Shown one piece after another: positions 18,023-27,102 of a DNA stretch of 64,000 bases. The notes beneath the pieces are model-generated. The model searched no databases and was not told where the DNA came from. It saw only the letters and a program-made list of their open reading frames with translations. This stretch comes from Virgibacillus aidingensis (GTDB lineage: Bacteria > Bacillota > Bacilli > Bacillales > Amphibacillaceae): NCBI RefSeq assembly GCF_010994035.1, contig NZ_WIXN01000001.1:285918-349917 (forward strand), written 5' to 3'. Position 1 is the stretch's first letter, and every line of letters begins with the position of its first letter. Made by a program: the position numbers and the translations under genes.

Positions 18023-18793
18023 ATGGAATTGGGAGAAATGAAAGCGGTTGTAACAGGGGGAGCTTCCGGACTTGGAGAGGCAGTGGTCCGAAGTATTGTT
18101 TCCGCTGGAGGAAAAGCAGTTATTATTGATATAAATAAGGACAGGGCAGCAAAATTAATGATAGAGCTCGGGAATGAAAATCTGGCTTTTTTCCCCACAG
18201 ATGTAACAAGTCCGGAAAATGTGGAAAACAATCTGAAAAAAGCAGCGGAATTTCTTGGTTCCATCACATTACTTGTTAATTGTGCAGGCATTGCCACACC
18301 GGGAAAAGTGTTATCCCGGAAAGGCATGATGGAGTTATCTCAATTTGAAAAGGTTGTCCAGGTGAATCTGATCGGCACTTTTAATATGATCCGTGTGGTA
18401 TCTTCCTATATGGCAGAGAATGAAGCGAATGATCAACAGGAAAGAGGAGTTATTATTAATACAGCATCCGTTGCAGCATTTGAAGGACAGATCGGCCAAG
18501 CAGCCTACAGTGCATCAAAAGGCGGTGTTGCCAGTATGACACTGCCGATTGCACGGGAATTTGCAGGCAAGGGGATTAGAGTGATGGCCATTGCCCCCGG
18601 TTTATTTGAAACACCGATGTTTGCCGCACTCCCGGAACCTGCGAAAGAGGAACTTGGAAAGTCAGTCCCTTTTCCAAACCGGTTGGGAATGCCGCAGGAG
18701 TATGCAAGGTTAGTAGAAAGCATTGTGACAAATCCAATGTTGAATGGAGAAGTAATCCGCCTGGATGGGGCAATCCGAATGCAGCCGAAATAA
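18023..18793 (+). CDS. SDR oxidoreductase, probable 3-hydroxyacyl-CoA dehydrogenase (type 2)
   Basis: A 256-residue short-chain dehydrogenase. The cofactor motif TGGASGLG is at 11-18, the NAD-type Asp at the end of beta-2 (IIDIN), NCAG at 86-89, and the catalytic S149, Y162 and K166 (YSASK). Overall it resembles mitochondrial HSD17B10, which oxidises short-chain 3-hydroxyacyl-CoA; the operon between thiolase and acyl-CoA dehydrogenase supports that. ATG 18023 is eight bases after AAGGGTGA and 14 bp after the thiolase stop. Confidence 0.88.
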   Translation: MELGEMKAVVTGGASGLGEAVVRSIVSAGGKAVIIDINKDRAAKLMIELGNENLAFFPTDVTSPENVENNLKKAAEFLGSITLLVNCAGIATPGKVLSRKGMMELSQFEKVVQVNLIGTFNMIRVVSSYMAENEANDQQERGVIINTASVAAFEGQIGQAAYSASKGGVASMTLPIAREFAGKGIRVMAIAPGLFETPMFAALPEPAKEELGKSVPFPNRLGMPQEYARLVESIVTNPMLNGEVIRLDGAIRMQPK

Positions 18794-18825
18794 GGTAATC
18801 GCTGAAAACAGGGGGGGGGAAGAAA

Positions 18826-19977
18826 ATGAGCAGGAAGTATCGTTTTGAAACTGAGGAGCATGAATTATTCCGGAAATCACTGCGGAAGTTTTTACAGAAG
18901 GAAGCAGCACCATTTTATGCTCAGTGGGAAGATGACCGTATGATTCCGAAAGCATTTTGGAAAAAGCTTGGGGAAATGGGTTTTCTTTGTCCGCAGGTGG
19001 AAGAGAAATATGGCGGGTTAAATCTAGATTTCAGTTATTCTGTGATTATATTGGAGGAACTCGAGCGGATCGGTACAAGTCTGATAGGAATCGGGCTTCA
19101 TTCTGATATTGTAGTGCCTTACATAGCGTCATATGGGAATAATGAACAAAAGGAACGCTGGCTTCCCGGCTGTGTGACCGGGGATCATATTACAGCTGTT
19201 GCCATGACTGAACCTGGAACAGGCTCCGATCTGGCCAATATTAAGACTGCTGCAATAGAAGACGGAGATCATTATATTGTAAACGGACAAAAAACATTTA
19301 TTACAAATGGGATTCATGCAGATCTGGTACTGACCGTTGTAAAAACAGATCCGGAGGCAGAACCAAAGCATCGCGGCATCAGTTTATTAATGATTGAAGA
19401 CGGCACACCCGGATTTTCCAAAGGGCGTAAACTGGACAAAGTCGGACTCCATGCACAGGATACGGCGGAATTGTATTTTGAGGACTGCCGTGTCCCTAAA
19501 GAAAATCTGATTGGTTTGGAAGGGAAGGGATTTCGCTGCTTAATGGAAAAGCTGCAGCAGGAAAGGCTGGTGGTTGCCCTGGGAGCGCAGGCAGCTTCTG
19601 AGGAAATGGTAAACATGACAGTTGAATATGTAAAGTCCCGGGAAGCATTTGGAAAGCCGGTCTCCTCTTTCCAAAATACGCAGTTTAAGCTGGCGGAACT
19701 GGCGACACAGGTTGAAGTGGGACATGCTTTTCTGGAATCGGTGATTGAGGATCATCTTGCCGGAAAGAACATTGTTTCCAAAGTATCCATGGCAAAATAC
19801 TGGCTGACAGACACGTCGAAGCACATTGCCAATGAGTGTATGCAGCTGCATGGCGGGTACGGGTACATGGAGGAATATGAAATTGCAAGAAGATACAGGG
19901 ATGTCCCCGTCGCAGCCATCTACGCCGGAACCAATGAAATTATGAAAACCATTATTGCCAAAAATATGGGGTTGTAG
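18826..19977 (+). CDS. Acyl-CoA dehydrogenase (long-chain/LCAD-like)
   Basis: A 383-residue flavoprotein oxidising acyl-CoA to 2-enoyl-CoA and passing electrons to ETF. FAD-binding stretch AMTEPGTGSD is near 126-135 and the C-terminal signature LHGGYGYM near 345. The base used by medium-chain enzymes (Glu in IYEGT) is Ala here (A367, IYAGTNEI), as in LCAD-type enzymes which have Gly; in those the base is a Glu in QERL, present here as E246. The ribosome site lies within a run of nine G (18811-18819). Confidence 0.92.
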   Translation: MSRKYRFETEEHELFRKSLRKFLQKEAAPFYAQWEDDRMIPKAFWKKLGEMGFLCPQVEEKYGGLNLDFSYSVIILEELERIGTSLIGIGLHSDIVVPYIASYGNNEQKERWLPGCVTGDHITAVAMTEPGTGSDLANIKTAAIEDGDHYIVNGQKTFITNGIHADLVLTVVKTDPEAEPKHRGISLLMIEDGTPGFSKGRKLDKVGLHAQDTAELYFEDCRVPKENLIGLEGKGFRCLMEKLQQERLVVALGAQAASEEMVNMTVEYVKSREAFGKPVSSFQNTQFKLAELATQVEVGHAFLESVIEDHLAGKNIVSKVSMAKYWLTDTSKHIANECMQLHGGYGYMEEYEIARRYRDVPVAAIYAGTNEIMKTIIAKNMGL

Positions 19978-20163
19978 AATAGCAGCCCCCCAAGGCTGTT
20001 CCTTCTTAGATATCCCCCCCCATTTCTGTCATCATTATCGAAGCAAGTATAAATAATGTCAATGGTGTCGTACAAACTATTGGGCATTATTTATATTATT
20101 TTATCGTATAATTTGATATGATAACTTTGTGCACGGGTCTGAACCCTGTGTACGAAAGTATTA

Positions 20164-20195
20164 TGTGTTACCGGGGTGGACACCCCATATTTTAC
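20164..20195 (+). other. GC-rich hairpin in the DUF368 gene leader
   Basis: ACCGGGGTGGACACCCCATATTTT: GGGGT / ACCCC with a four-base loop, directly before the AAGGAG site. It could be a weak upstream terminator or a leader element. A run of eight C lies at 20014-20021. Confidence 0.3.
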
Positions 20196-20213
20196 CTAAG
20201 GAGATTTACGTAT

Positions 20214-21029
20214 ATGGAGTGGAAAAATATATATCGGGGTTTAGCCATGGGTGCGAGTGATGTTATCCCGGGAGTCAGTGGTGGTACGATTGCTGTCCTG
20301 CTAGGTATCTATGATCGATTAATTGCAGCAATAAACGGAATAACCAGCAAAGAATGGAAAAGGCATCTTGGTTTTTTAATCCCGTTGGGGTTAGGGATGG
20401 TAATTGCTATTTTTTTATTGGCGAACATTATTGAATGGTTATTTGAACATTACCCTGACCCGACACAATTTTTTTTCCTTGGATTAATAATCGGGGTTTT
20501 GCCTTATTTATTTAATCAGGCTGATGCTAAGACAACCTTTAAAGCAAAACATTTTCTTTTGCTGCTATTAGGTGCTGTTATCATTGGGTCAATGGCTTTT
20601 TTTAATGCTGAAGAATCAGCTGTAATGTCTGAAATGAACTTTTCTACATATGTATTGCTATTCTTTTCGGGTTTTGCCGGAAGTGCTGCAATGATTATAC
20701 CGGGAATCAGCGGCTCATTTGTCCTTTTAGTGATAGGCGTTTATGTTACGGTTATCGAAGCAATCAGCAACCTGTATTTTGATATTATTATTGTAACCGG
20801 CTTAGGTATTGCAGTTGGTATATTAGTGATGAGCAAAATCATCCATTATTTTTTGACAAACCACCATTCCGCAACGTTTGCTTTAATTATTGGTTTAGTG
20901 ATTGGATCAACAGTTGTTATATTTCCAGGCTGGGCCGGGACATTTCCAATCATGATTGCAAGCATATTAACATTTGCTGCCGGTCTTGCAGTGGCGTATA
21001 TTCTTGGCAGGGTAGAATATAAAGAATAA
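20214..21029 (+). CDS. popT: DUF368 membrane protein, PopT-type undecaprenyl-phosphate translocase
   Basis: A 271-residue polytopic membrane protein with the DUF368 signatures ASDVIPGVSGGT (about 14-25) and the internal-repeat counterpart AMIIPGISGSF near 160; about eight hydrophobic segments. DUF368 proteins were shown in other bacteria to recycle undecaprenyl phosphate across the membrane for wall synthesis. ATG 20214 follows AAGGAG by ten bases; longer in-frame versions lack a site. It stands alone before the thioredoxin gene. Confidence 0.85.
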   Translation: MEWKNIYRGLAMGASDVIPGVSGGTIAVLLGIYDRLIAAINGITSKEWKRHLGFLIPLGLGMVIAIFLLANIIEWLFEHYPDPTQFFFLGLIIGVLPYLFNQADAKTTFKAKHFLLLLLGAVIIGSMAFFNAEESAVMSEMNFSTYVLLFFSGFAGSAAMIIPGISGSFVLLVIGVYVTVIEAISNLYFDIIIVTGLGIAVGILVMSKIIHYFLTNHHSATFALIIGLVIGSTVVIFPGWAGTFPIMIASILTFAAGLAVAYILGRVEYKE

Positions 21030-21091
21030 GCAAACTATAAGACAAACTTCTTTTTATCTTATACTATGAAATGAGAAAGGAGCATGTGGAA

Positions 21092-21412
21092 ATGGAAGCA
21101 ATCAAAACAGAGGAGCAATTTTATGAAATTATTGACAGCCCGGAGCCTGTCATTATTAAATTCTATGCAGACTGGTGCCCGGACTGTAAACGAATGGATA
21201 TGTTTATTGGAGACATATTGGAAGAATTCAATAACTATAAATGGTATGAAATAAATAGTGATGAAGTTAAAGGCATTGCGGAAAAATATGAAGTCATGGG
21301 CATTCCGAGTATCCTTATTTTTAAAGACGGGGAGAAAAAAGCCCATCAGCACAGTGCCTATACGAAAACACCGGAATCGGTAACTGAATTCCTTCATCAG
21401 CAGTTAGGGTAG
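21092..21412 (+). CDS. ydbP: Thioredoxin-like protein (CPDC active site)
   Basis: A 106-residue thioredoxin fold with active site WCPDC near 29-33 and cis-Pro in MGIPS. The CPDC variant and size match the B. subtilis YdbP type. It probably acts as a cytosolic thiol-disulfide reductase. ATG 21092 is nine bases after AAAGGAG; the ATG at 21071 precedes the site. Confidence 0.82.
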   Translation: MEAIKTEEQFYEIIDSPEPVIIKFYADWCPDCKRMDMFIGDILEEFNNYKWYEINSDEVKGIAEKYEVMGIPSILIFKDGEKKAHQHSAYTKTPESVTEFLHQQLG

Positions 21413-21577
21413 GCCCGTCAGGAAGGGAACTGACCCCGTAAATTCTCTGGAGCAACAGCATTTCATTTAGTTTTGCGTCAATGTCAATATAAACTATACA
21501 GCCCTTGGCTAAATCGGTATCGGTTGCCAGGGGCTTTAAAGATTAATGCATTCGTATTGATCAAAAGGATGATATCC

Positions 21578-22054
21578 ATGAAAAGGTTATTTTATATGCT
21601 TGCTTTTTTGCTTGCTGCCATCTTGTTTACCGGATGTGCTGCTGAGGATCCTGCAGTTGAACAAGAGAATCGTCATACGGCAGAAAACATACAAGATGCC
21701 GAAATCGATGCATCTGGCTATTATACAGGCAAGGAGGAAGTTGCACTTTACATCCGTACTTTTAATAAGCTTCCGGAAAATTATATAACTAAGGAAGCAG
21801 CCTATAACCTTGGGTGGGAACCAAAAGAGGGCAATCTTTGGGAAGTAACGGATCAAAAGAGTATAGGCGGAGATCCATTCGGCAATCGGGAAGGAAGCCT
21901 TCCTGACCGGGAAGGCAGGCAATATTATGAAGCTGATATTAATTATGAGGGCGGTTACCGGGGGCCGGAGCGTATGGTTTATTCAAATGATGGATTGATC
22001 TTTTACACTTCTGATCATTACGATACTTTCACCTTATTATATGGAGATGAATAA
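21578..22054 (+). CDS. Lipoprotein ribonuclease of the barnase family
   Basis: A 158-residue exported RNase. A lipoprotein signal ends in lipobox LFTGC (C20), then a spacer to about 48, then a full barnase domain. The catalytic set is intact and spaced exactly as in barnase E73/R83/R87/H102: E118, R128, R132, H147, with surrounding blocks KLPENYITK, LGW, SIGGD, FGNREG and EADINY. It cleaves single-stranded RNA, favouring purines. It is joined to a barstar gene one base downstream. Barnase of B. amyloliquefaciens is freely secreted; a lipid anchor is unusual. ATG 21578 follows AAAAGGATG. Confidence 0.93.
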   Translation: MKRLFYMLAFLLAAILFTGCAAEDPAVEQENRHTAENIQDAEIDASGYYTGKEEVALYIRTFNKLPENYITKEAAYNLGWEPKEGNLWEVTDQKSIGGDPFGNREGSLPDREGRQYYEADINYEGGYRGPERMVYSNDGLIFYTSDHYDTFTLLYGDE

Positions 22055-22055
22055 G

Positions 22056-22325
22056 ATGAGGCAGGTTACGATAGATGGGACGAAGATGCAGAGCAAAGAA
22101 AGCGGTCATACCTATTTAAAAGAACAATTGAGTCTGCTGGGATACTATGGCAGTAATCTCGATGCACTATGGGATGCCCTTAACACACACAGTGAACCTT
22201 TGGAGATTAAATTCATCCACTATGAACAAATGATTGAGGAGTTAGGGAACTATGGCGAAGCTGTATTGAAAGTGTTTGAAGATGCCGCGGAAGAAAATCC
22301 GGATATTATATTTAAGTTGGTGTAG
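22056..22325 (+). CDS. Barstar-family ribonuclease inhibitor
   Basis: An 89-residue barstar. The barnase-binding helix YYGSNLDALWDAL keeps the residues equivalent to barstar D35 and D39; the position of E76 is Asp here (VFEDA). It starts one base after the RNase stop, so inhibitor and enzyme are co-translated. It stays in the cytosol to protect against unexported enzyme. ATG 22056 is used, eight bases after GGAGA. Confidence 0.92.
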   Translation: MRQVTIDGTKMQSKESGHTYLKEQLSLLGYYGSNLDALWDALNTHSEPLEIKFIHYEQMIEELGNYGEAVLKVFEDAAEENPDIIFKLV

Positions 22326-22432
22326 AAGGAACACGGTTGTTCTAAGTTTGTATGAAACTTGCCAAACCCTCAAAAATCTATTGCACGAATCTTCACGTTT
22401 CCTCCATTTGTATCACTTTTGACAGTTGTTGA

Positions 22433-22468
22433 CTGGCCAAGTCCAAATAAACACTTGGATTTGGCCTG
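22433..22468 (+). terminator. Terminator after the barnase/barstar pair
   Basis: GGCCAAGTCCAA / TTGGATTTGGCC, 12 bp with one G-U pair, eight-base loop, followed by TGTTAATAATT. Confidence 0.6.
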
Positions 22469-22530
22469 TTAATAATTCATCTGCTTAATTGGATCGTCTA
22501 CTGTTGACGCTGATCTTTTTCTTGAATAGA

Positions 22531-23409
22531 TCAAACGGAAAGCGGATAAGCCGGTGCGTCATTGCCTGTTTCAAAGGTTTCGATAAACTTTTCCAGTGTT
22601 GAGGTTAGATAGGCATCCTTTCTTCTGATAAACACCGTTTTAATTTTGCTGTACTTTTCAGGTAAGTAATGACATTGGATAAGTCCTTTTTCCTCCAGAT
22701 GCGAGACGGCTGATTTAGGAACGAATGTTATACCAAGTCCCATGGTGACGCTTCCCAATATAGTCTCCAATGTCCCGAACTCCATCACTTTTTGCGGTGC
22801 TGTCTGCTGGTCTTTATACCAGCTTTGCAATCTGGCACGATAGCCGCAGCCTTCGCTAAAGCATAAGAAAGGCTCTTCTAATAATTGTTCTATGGAGGTT
22901 TTTGTATTGTCGGAAATTAAAACAAGCTCCTCCTGAAAAACCTCATGGGAAATGAGTTCCGGATGCGCACTGATTTCCGATACAAATGCACCGTCCAGCC
23001 GGTGATTTAATACATCGTCCTGCAGCTCCTCCGTAACTCCTGTGATCAGCGTTAAATCCACGTTTTTATATTTTTTATTGTAGGAAGATAATATAGCCGG
23101 CAGTTTAATGACGGTTTCCACAGATCCGATTTCCAGCTTGCCTGCTGGTTCTGTTTTACTTTGGACAACTTTTTTCATTTCACTGGTCAGTGAGAGGATT
23201 TTCTCGCAATAGACCAGCAGTTTTTTTCCTTCGGGCGTTAACGTCATCCCCCGGTTATTCCGGTTAAAAAGCGGTGTATCCAATTCATCCTCCAGCTTCC
23301 GGACTCTTGCGGTAATGTTGGATTGCACGTAGCTTAAATCTTTGGCAGCTTCAGTAATGGTCCCTTTCTGCGCAACCTTTTGAAAAATTTCCAGATCTTT
23401 AAATTCCAT
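22531..23409 (-). CDS. LysR-family transcriptional regulator
   Basis: A 292-residue LTTR. The N-terminal winged helix has AAKDLSYVQSNITARVRKLEDELDTPLFNR at about 20-49, and a periplasmic-binding-like effector domain spans about 90-290. It is divergent from an EamA transporter gene 130 bp away, so that gene is the likely target and the exported or related compound the likely effector. ATG 23409 has GGGAGAGG before it; the in-frame extension to 23463 would run into the divergent promoter. Confidence 0.9.
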   Translation of the reverse strand: MEFKDLEIFQKVAQKGTITEAAKDLSYVQSNITARVRKLEDELDTPLFNRNNRGMTLTPEGKKLLVYCEKILSLTSEMKKVVQSKTEPAGKLEIGSVETVIKLPAILSSYNKKYKNVDLTLITGVTEELQDDVLNHRLDGAFVSEISAHPELISHEVFQEELVLISDNTKTSIEQLLEEPFLCFSEGCGYRARLQSWYKDQQTAPQKVMEFGTLETILGSVTMGLGITFVPKSAVSHLEEKGLIQCHYLPEKYSKIKTVFIRRKDAYLTSTLEKFIETFETGNDAPAYPLSV

Positions 23410-23539
23410 ATACCTCTCCCTCTCTTCATCTATGGTATCACTAAAAATGATATCAAGCATCAATAATGTTCATTTTGAGTGATTTTATATTTGTGATTTA
23501 ATAGATATGTAGAACATAGTTGGAGGAGACAGGTAGGAA

Positions 23540-24520
23540 TTGAAAAATAATTTATTATTAGGTGCATTTTTATGTTTTATTTCTGCAGTATCCTGGGGAG
23601 CCATGTTTCCGGTAGCAAACAGTGCTTTCCATCATATTGATGCATTCTATTTTACATTTTTCCGATATTTTTATGTAAGTATTATTCTGGCAGTATGGCT
23701 CCTATGGAAAGAAGGGAAAAAAGCTTTCCGTTTTGAGGGAAAGGGCAAGGAGCTTTTATTTTTTGGAACCATGGCATTTACAGTATATAACCTGCTGATT
23801 TTCTGGGGGCAGGACCTTCTGGGTGACCCGGGGACGATGGTGGCTTCGATCATGGAATCCCTGATGCCAATGATCTCCATTGTTATCGTGTGGCTGCTGG
23901 TAAGGAGGCGGCCGCATGGATTTACTTTATTTTGTGTGCTCGTTGGATTCGTCGGGGCGCTGCTTGTTGTAACGAAAGGGGACTTCGGGGCTTTCTTTGC
24001 CGGAGCAAGTAATCTGGTTCCATCTTTACTTATTTTCATTGCGGTAGTAGGTTGGGTGATCTATACCATGGGCGGCAGCCGTTTCAGCAATAACGGCTGG
24101 TCTGCTTTGCGCTATTCCACACTTAGCTGTTTGCTTGGTACAGGTGTGGCAACAGTTGTTGTTTTTATTACAACCGTTTCCGGTTATATTTCCTTTCCAT
24201 CAGCAGAAACCCTGGCCATTACTGCTCCGCATATTGCTTTTATGGTCATCTTCCCGGGTGTTATTGCCCTGGTGGGATGGAATTACGGGGTGAGTGTGAT
24301 CACGCCGCTGAATGGATTGTTATTTCTAAATTTCGTCCCCGTGACAACTCTGGCGATACAAGTGGTGCAAGGTGCGGGCATTACCATGTATGATTACATC
24401 GGTACGGTGTTTATTATTGTTTCCCTGCTTTCAAATAATATTTTTATGAGAGTGCAGCAAAGAAAGACGGAATCAAAAACCTACTTCAAAGGAAGACTGC
24501 AGGAATCGGAATCTTATTAA
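23540..24520 (+). CDS. EamA/DMT-family transporter
   Basis: A 326-residue protein with ten hydrophobic segments in two EamA repeats (about 5-140 and 155-300), the 10-TMS drug/metabolite exporter layout. The substrate is unknown. TTG start at 23540 after GGAGGAGACAGG; spacing is slightly long. The divergent LysR gene probably controls it. Confidence 0.87.
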   Translation: MKNNLLLGAFLCFISAVSWGAMFPVANSAFHHIDAFYFTFFRYFYVSIILAVWLLWKEGKKAFRFEGKGKELLFFGTMAFTVYNLLIFWGQDLLGDPGTMVASIMESLMPMISIVIVWLLVRRRPHGFTLFCVLVGFVGALLVVTKGDFGAFFAGASNLVPSLLIFIAVVGWVIYTMGGSRFSNNGWSALRYSTLSCLLGTGVATVVVFITTVSGYISFPSAETLAITAPHIAFMVIFPGVIALVGWNYGVSVITPLNGLLFLNFVPVTTLAIQVVQGAGITMYDYIGTVFIIVSLLSNNIFMRVQQRKTESKTYFKGRLQESESY

Positions 24521-24558
24521 AAAAACGATCATTCCCATCAGGGAGTGATCGTTTTTTC
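24519..24558. terminator. Bidirectional terminator
   Basis: AAAAACGATCATTCCC / GGGAGTGATCGTTTTT with a four-base loop and flanking A/T runs, between convergent genes. Confidence 0.9.
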
Positions 24559-24573
24559 TTTTCACTTTTTTAT

Positions 24574-26727
24574 CTAAATCGCCTGCTTCATTTGTTTTGC
24601 AGCCGATAATTCCGTATTATTTTCTTCTCCGGCATTTACCTTCAATAACCTTAATGCGTTTAATGTAACGAGCAGTGTTGCTCCCATGTCAGCAAATATG
24701 GCAATCCAGAGCGTCAGCCATCCGGGGATGACCAGCAGCAGGGCAAGCAATTTGATTCCTATGGAGAAAGCGACGTTTTGTTTTATAATGGATAGTGCTT
24801 TTCTGCTCAGCTTTACAGTATAGGGGAGTTTTTTCAAATCATCACCCATCAATGCAACATCGGCTGTTTCCAACGCGCTGTCCGTTCCGGCTGTCCCCAT
24901 GGCAATGCCGACAGTGGCGGCTGCCAGGGCTGGCGTATCATTGATGCCATCGCCAACCATGGCAATGTTGCCATACTCCTTATCATACTTTTTAATAAAG
25001 TTTAATTTATCCTCTGGAAGAAGTCCGGCCTTTGTGTCCGTTACGCCAAGTTCACCACTTAATGCTTCAGCTGTTTTTGGATGATCTCCTGTGAGCATGA
25101 AGGAGTGCTTGATGCCCAATTCATGCAATTTACGGATTACATATTTGCTTTCTGTCCGGGGTTCGTCCCTCATAGCAACGGCGAGCAAAATCTCTTTCCT
25201 TGTTCCAAGCAGCATGATAGTCTTGCCGTCTTCCTGATATTGAACTATAGAGGTTTTGATTGTTTCGTCTCCTTCCACTGTTTCGGAAAGAAACTTCGGG
25301 GATCCGACTAAAAATTCCACCCCATCAATTTTCGCTTTAATTCCTCTTCCCGGAATGGTTGTAAAATCATTTACTTCCACATCAGAAAAATCCACGTTTT
25401 GTTCTAGAGCATAATCTAATATCGATGCCGCCAGCGGGTGCTGTGATTTATTTTCCATGGCAGCTAAATAGCGTAAAGCTTTGTCGTGATCTTCCGTGAA
25501 AAATTTAGTATCTGTCACTACAGGCGTGCCTTTTGTCAATGTACCGGTCTTATCAAAAGCAATCGTTTTAAGGGATCCAATCTGTTCCAGGTAAAGTCCG
25601 CCCTTAACAAGTACGCCGTTTTTTGCTGCATTACCGATGGCGGTCACAATGGCAACCGGCGTGGAGACGACCAGTGCACAAGGACAGCCGACAACGAGGA
25701 CAGCCAGCCCCTGGTAAACCCAATCCAGCCACGCTCCGCCAAAAAGCGGCGGTACCATGGCGACAAGGGCAGCAATCACGATAATAAGCGGCGTATAATA
25801 AGAAGCAAAACGATCAATAAATGCCTGGGAAGGTGCGCGTTCCGCCTGGGCATCTTCAACTAAATGAACAATTCTTGCAATCGTTGTATCGGCTGCTTTT
25901 TTCGTTACTTTGATTTCCAGGAAGCCGTCGTGATTAATGGTCCCTGCATATACTTCATCATGTAATTGTTTTTCGACAGGAATGGATTCCCCGGTAATTG
26001 GCGCCTGATTAATGGTAGAGAAACCTTTTAGAATAATCCCGTCCATGGCAAGTTTTTCACCGGGTTTCACAAACATAATATCCCCGATTTTTATGTCATC
26101 AATGGAAACAGTCTGTTCTCTTCCATCTTTCAGTATGGTTGCATTTTTGGGTGCAATTCCCATTAATTGTTTAATGGAGGATCGGGCTTTATCCATGGAA
26201 TAGGATTCCAAAGCTTCACTGATGGCAAAAAGGATAACAACAATAGCGGCTTCCATCCATTCACCGATAATGGCTGCACCAATTACCGCGATAGTCATCA
26301 ATGTATTCATGTCGAACCGGAGCCGGGTGAGATTTCTTAAACCGGCACGGAAAAGTGTTAGGCCGCCAATGAGAATAGCTAAAGCGAGAAGAAGAGTTGT
26401 GACTAAATCGGCCGTATCGGAAAATAAAGAAGTAAAAAATCCGGCTATAATGAGTGCAGCAGCTATAATCAGCCGGTGATTGCGAATCCAGAATGGTTCT
26501 TTTTTTTGCTTTTCATTTGGATTATTGACTACTTTAATCCCTTCAAAAGAACCGGCTTTTTCTATTTCTGCCACGGTTGCAACGCCAGTAACTGCTACTT
26601 TTGATGCACCAAAGTTTACTTCTGCATCCTTGACGCCTTCGATATGTTTTATGTTATTTTCAAACGTTTTTGCGCAATTGGTGCAGGATATTCCTTCCAC
26701 CCGGTATATTTGCTGTTCTTCAGACAT
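24574..26727 (-). CDS. cadA: Cd/Zn/Pb-exporting P1B-type ATPase CadA
   Basis: A 717-residue heavy-metal ATPase. One N-terminal HMA domain has C15-x2-C18 (GISCTNC). About eight membrane segments include the metal-site CPC at 348-350. The actuator TGE is at 245-247, phosphorylated D392 in DKTGTLT, and a GDGIND hinge lies near 600. It pumps divalent soft metals (Cd, Zn, Pb) out using ATP. Its ATG lies inside the end of cadC (8-base overlap), so the two are coupled and CadC-controlled. Confidence 0.95.
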   Translation of the reverse strand: MSEEQQIYRVEGISCTNCAKTFENNIKHIEGVKDAEVNFGASKVAVTGVATVAEIEKAGSFEGIKVVNNPNEKQKKEPFWIRNHRLIIAAALIIAGFFTSLFSDTADLVTTLLLALAILIGGLTLFRAGLRNLTRLRFDMNTLMTIAVIGAAIIGEWMEAAIVVILFAISEALESYSMDKARSSIKQLMGIAPKNATILKDGREQTVSIDDIKIGDIMFVKPGEKLAMDGIILKGFSTINQAPITGESIPVEKQLHDEVYAGTINHDGFLEIKVTKKAADTTIARIVHLVEDAQAERAPSQAFIDRFASYYTPLIIVIAALVAMVPPLFGGAWLDWVYQGLAVLVVGCPCALVVSTPVAIVTAIGNAAKNGVLVKGGLYLEQIGSLKTIAFDKTGTLTKGTPVVTDTKFFTEDHDKALRYLAAMENKSQHPLAASILDYALEQNVDFSDVEVNDFTTIPGRGIKAKIDGVEFLVGSPKFLSETVEGDETIKTSIVQYQEDGKTIMLLGTRKEILLAVAMRDEPRTESKYVIRKLHELGIKHSFMLTGDHPKTAEALSGELGVTDTKAGLLPEDKLNFIKKYDKEYGNIAMVGDGINDTPALAAATVGIAMGTAGTDSALETADVALMGDDLKKLPYTVKLSRKALSIIKQNVAFSIGIKLLALLLVIPGWLTLWIAIFADMGATLLVTLNALRLLKVNAGEENNTELSAAKQMKQAI

Positions 26728-27085
26728 GGACAGGATGCTCCTTCATATGCCGGAAAGCCTGTTGGATTAACTGTTGTATATGTTCATCGGCTAATGAATA
26801 ATAAACAAGTTTCCCTTTTTTCCGGAATGTTGCTATCCCGGCTTTGTAAAGCTGCCTGAGATGATGTGAAGTTGTTGCTGTTGTTGCATCAATGATTGCT
26901 GCAATATCACATACACAGAGTTCGTCTTCTATTAATAGGGCATAAGCGATCTGCAGCCGGTTTTTGTCTGCAAGCAGTTTATATAAAGTACTTACTTCAG
27001 GAAATGGTTGCTGTGAAAGCTCCTGTTTAATGCGTTTTACTCTGTCTTCATGGATACAGGTTACATCACATATATTTTTGGCCAA
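26720..27085 (-). CDS. cadC: ArsR/SmtB-family metal sensor CadC
   Basis: A 121-residue repressor. I start it at TTG 27085, eight bases after GGAGTG. The metal-site cysteines then fall at C6, C10, C57 and C59, one off the four ligands of S. aureus CadC (C7, C11, C58, C60). The alternative ATG at 27103 lies within the operator. The recognition helix is TTATTSHHLRQLYKAG. It releases DNA on binding Cd, Pb or Zn and so derepresses cadA, with which it overlaps. Confidence 0.93.
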   Translation of the reverse strand: MAKNICDVTCIHEDRVKRIKQELSQQPFPEVSTLYKLLADKNRLQIAYALLIEDELCVCDIAAIIDATTATTSHHLRQLYKAGIATFRKKGKLVYYSLADEHIQQLIQQAFRHMKEHPVHV

Positions 27086-27102
27086 TATGCACACTCCAGT
27101 CA

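Noticed and set aside
20118..20213. 32-codon N-terminal extension of the DUF368 protein
   Set aside because: Contains the GC-rich leader hairpin and precedes the AAGGAG site; the conserved domain begins right after ATG 20214.
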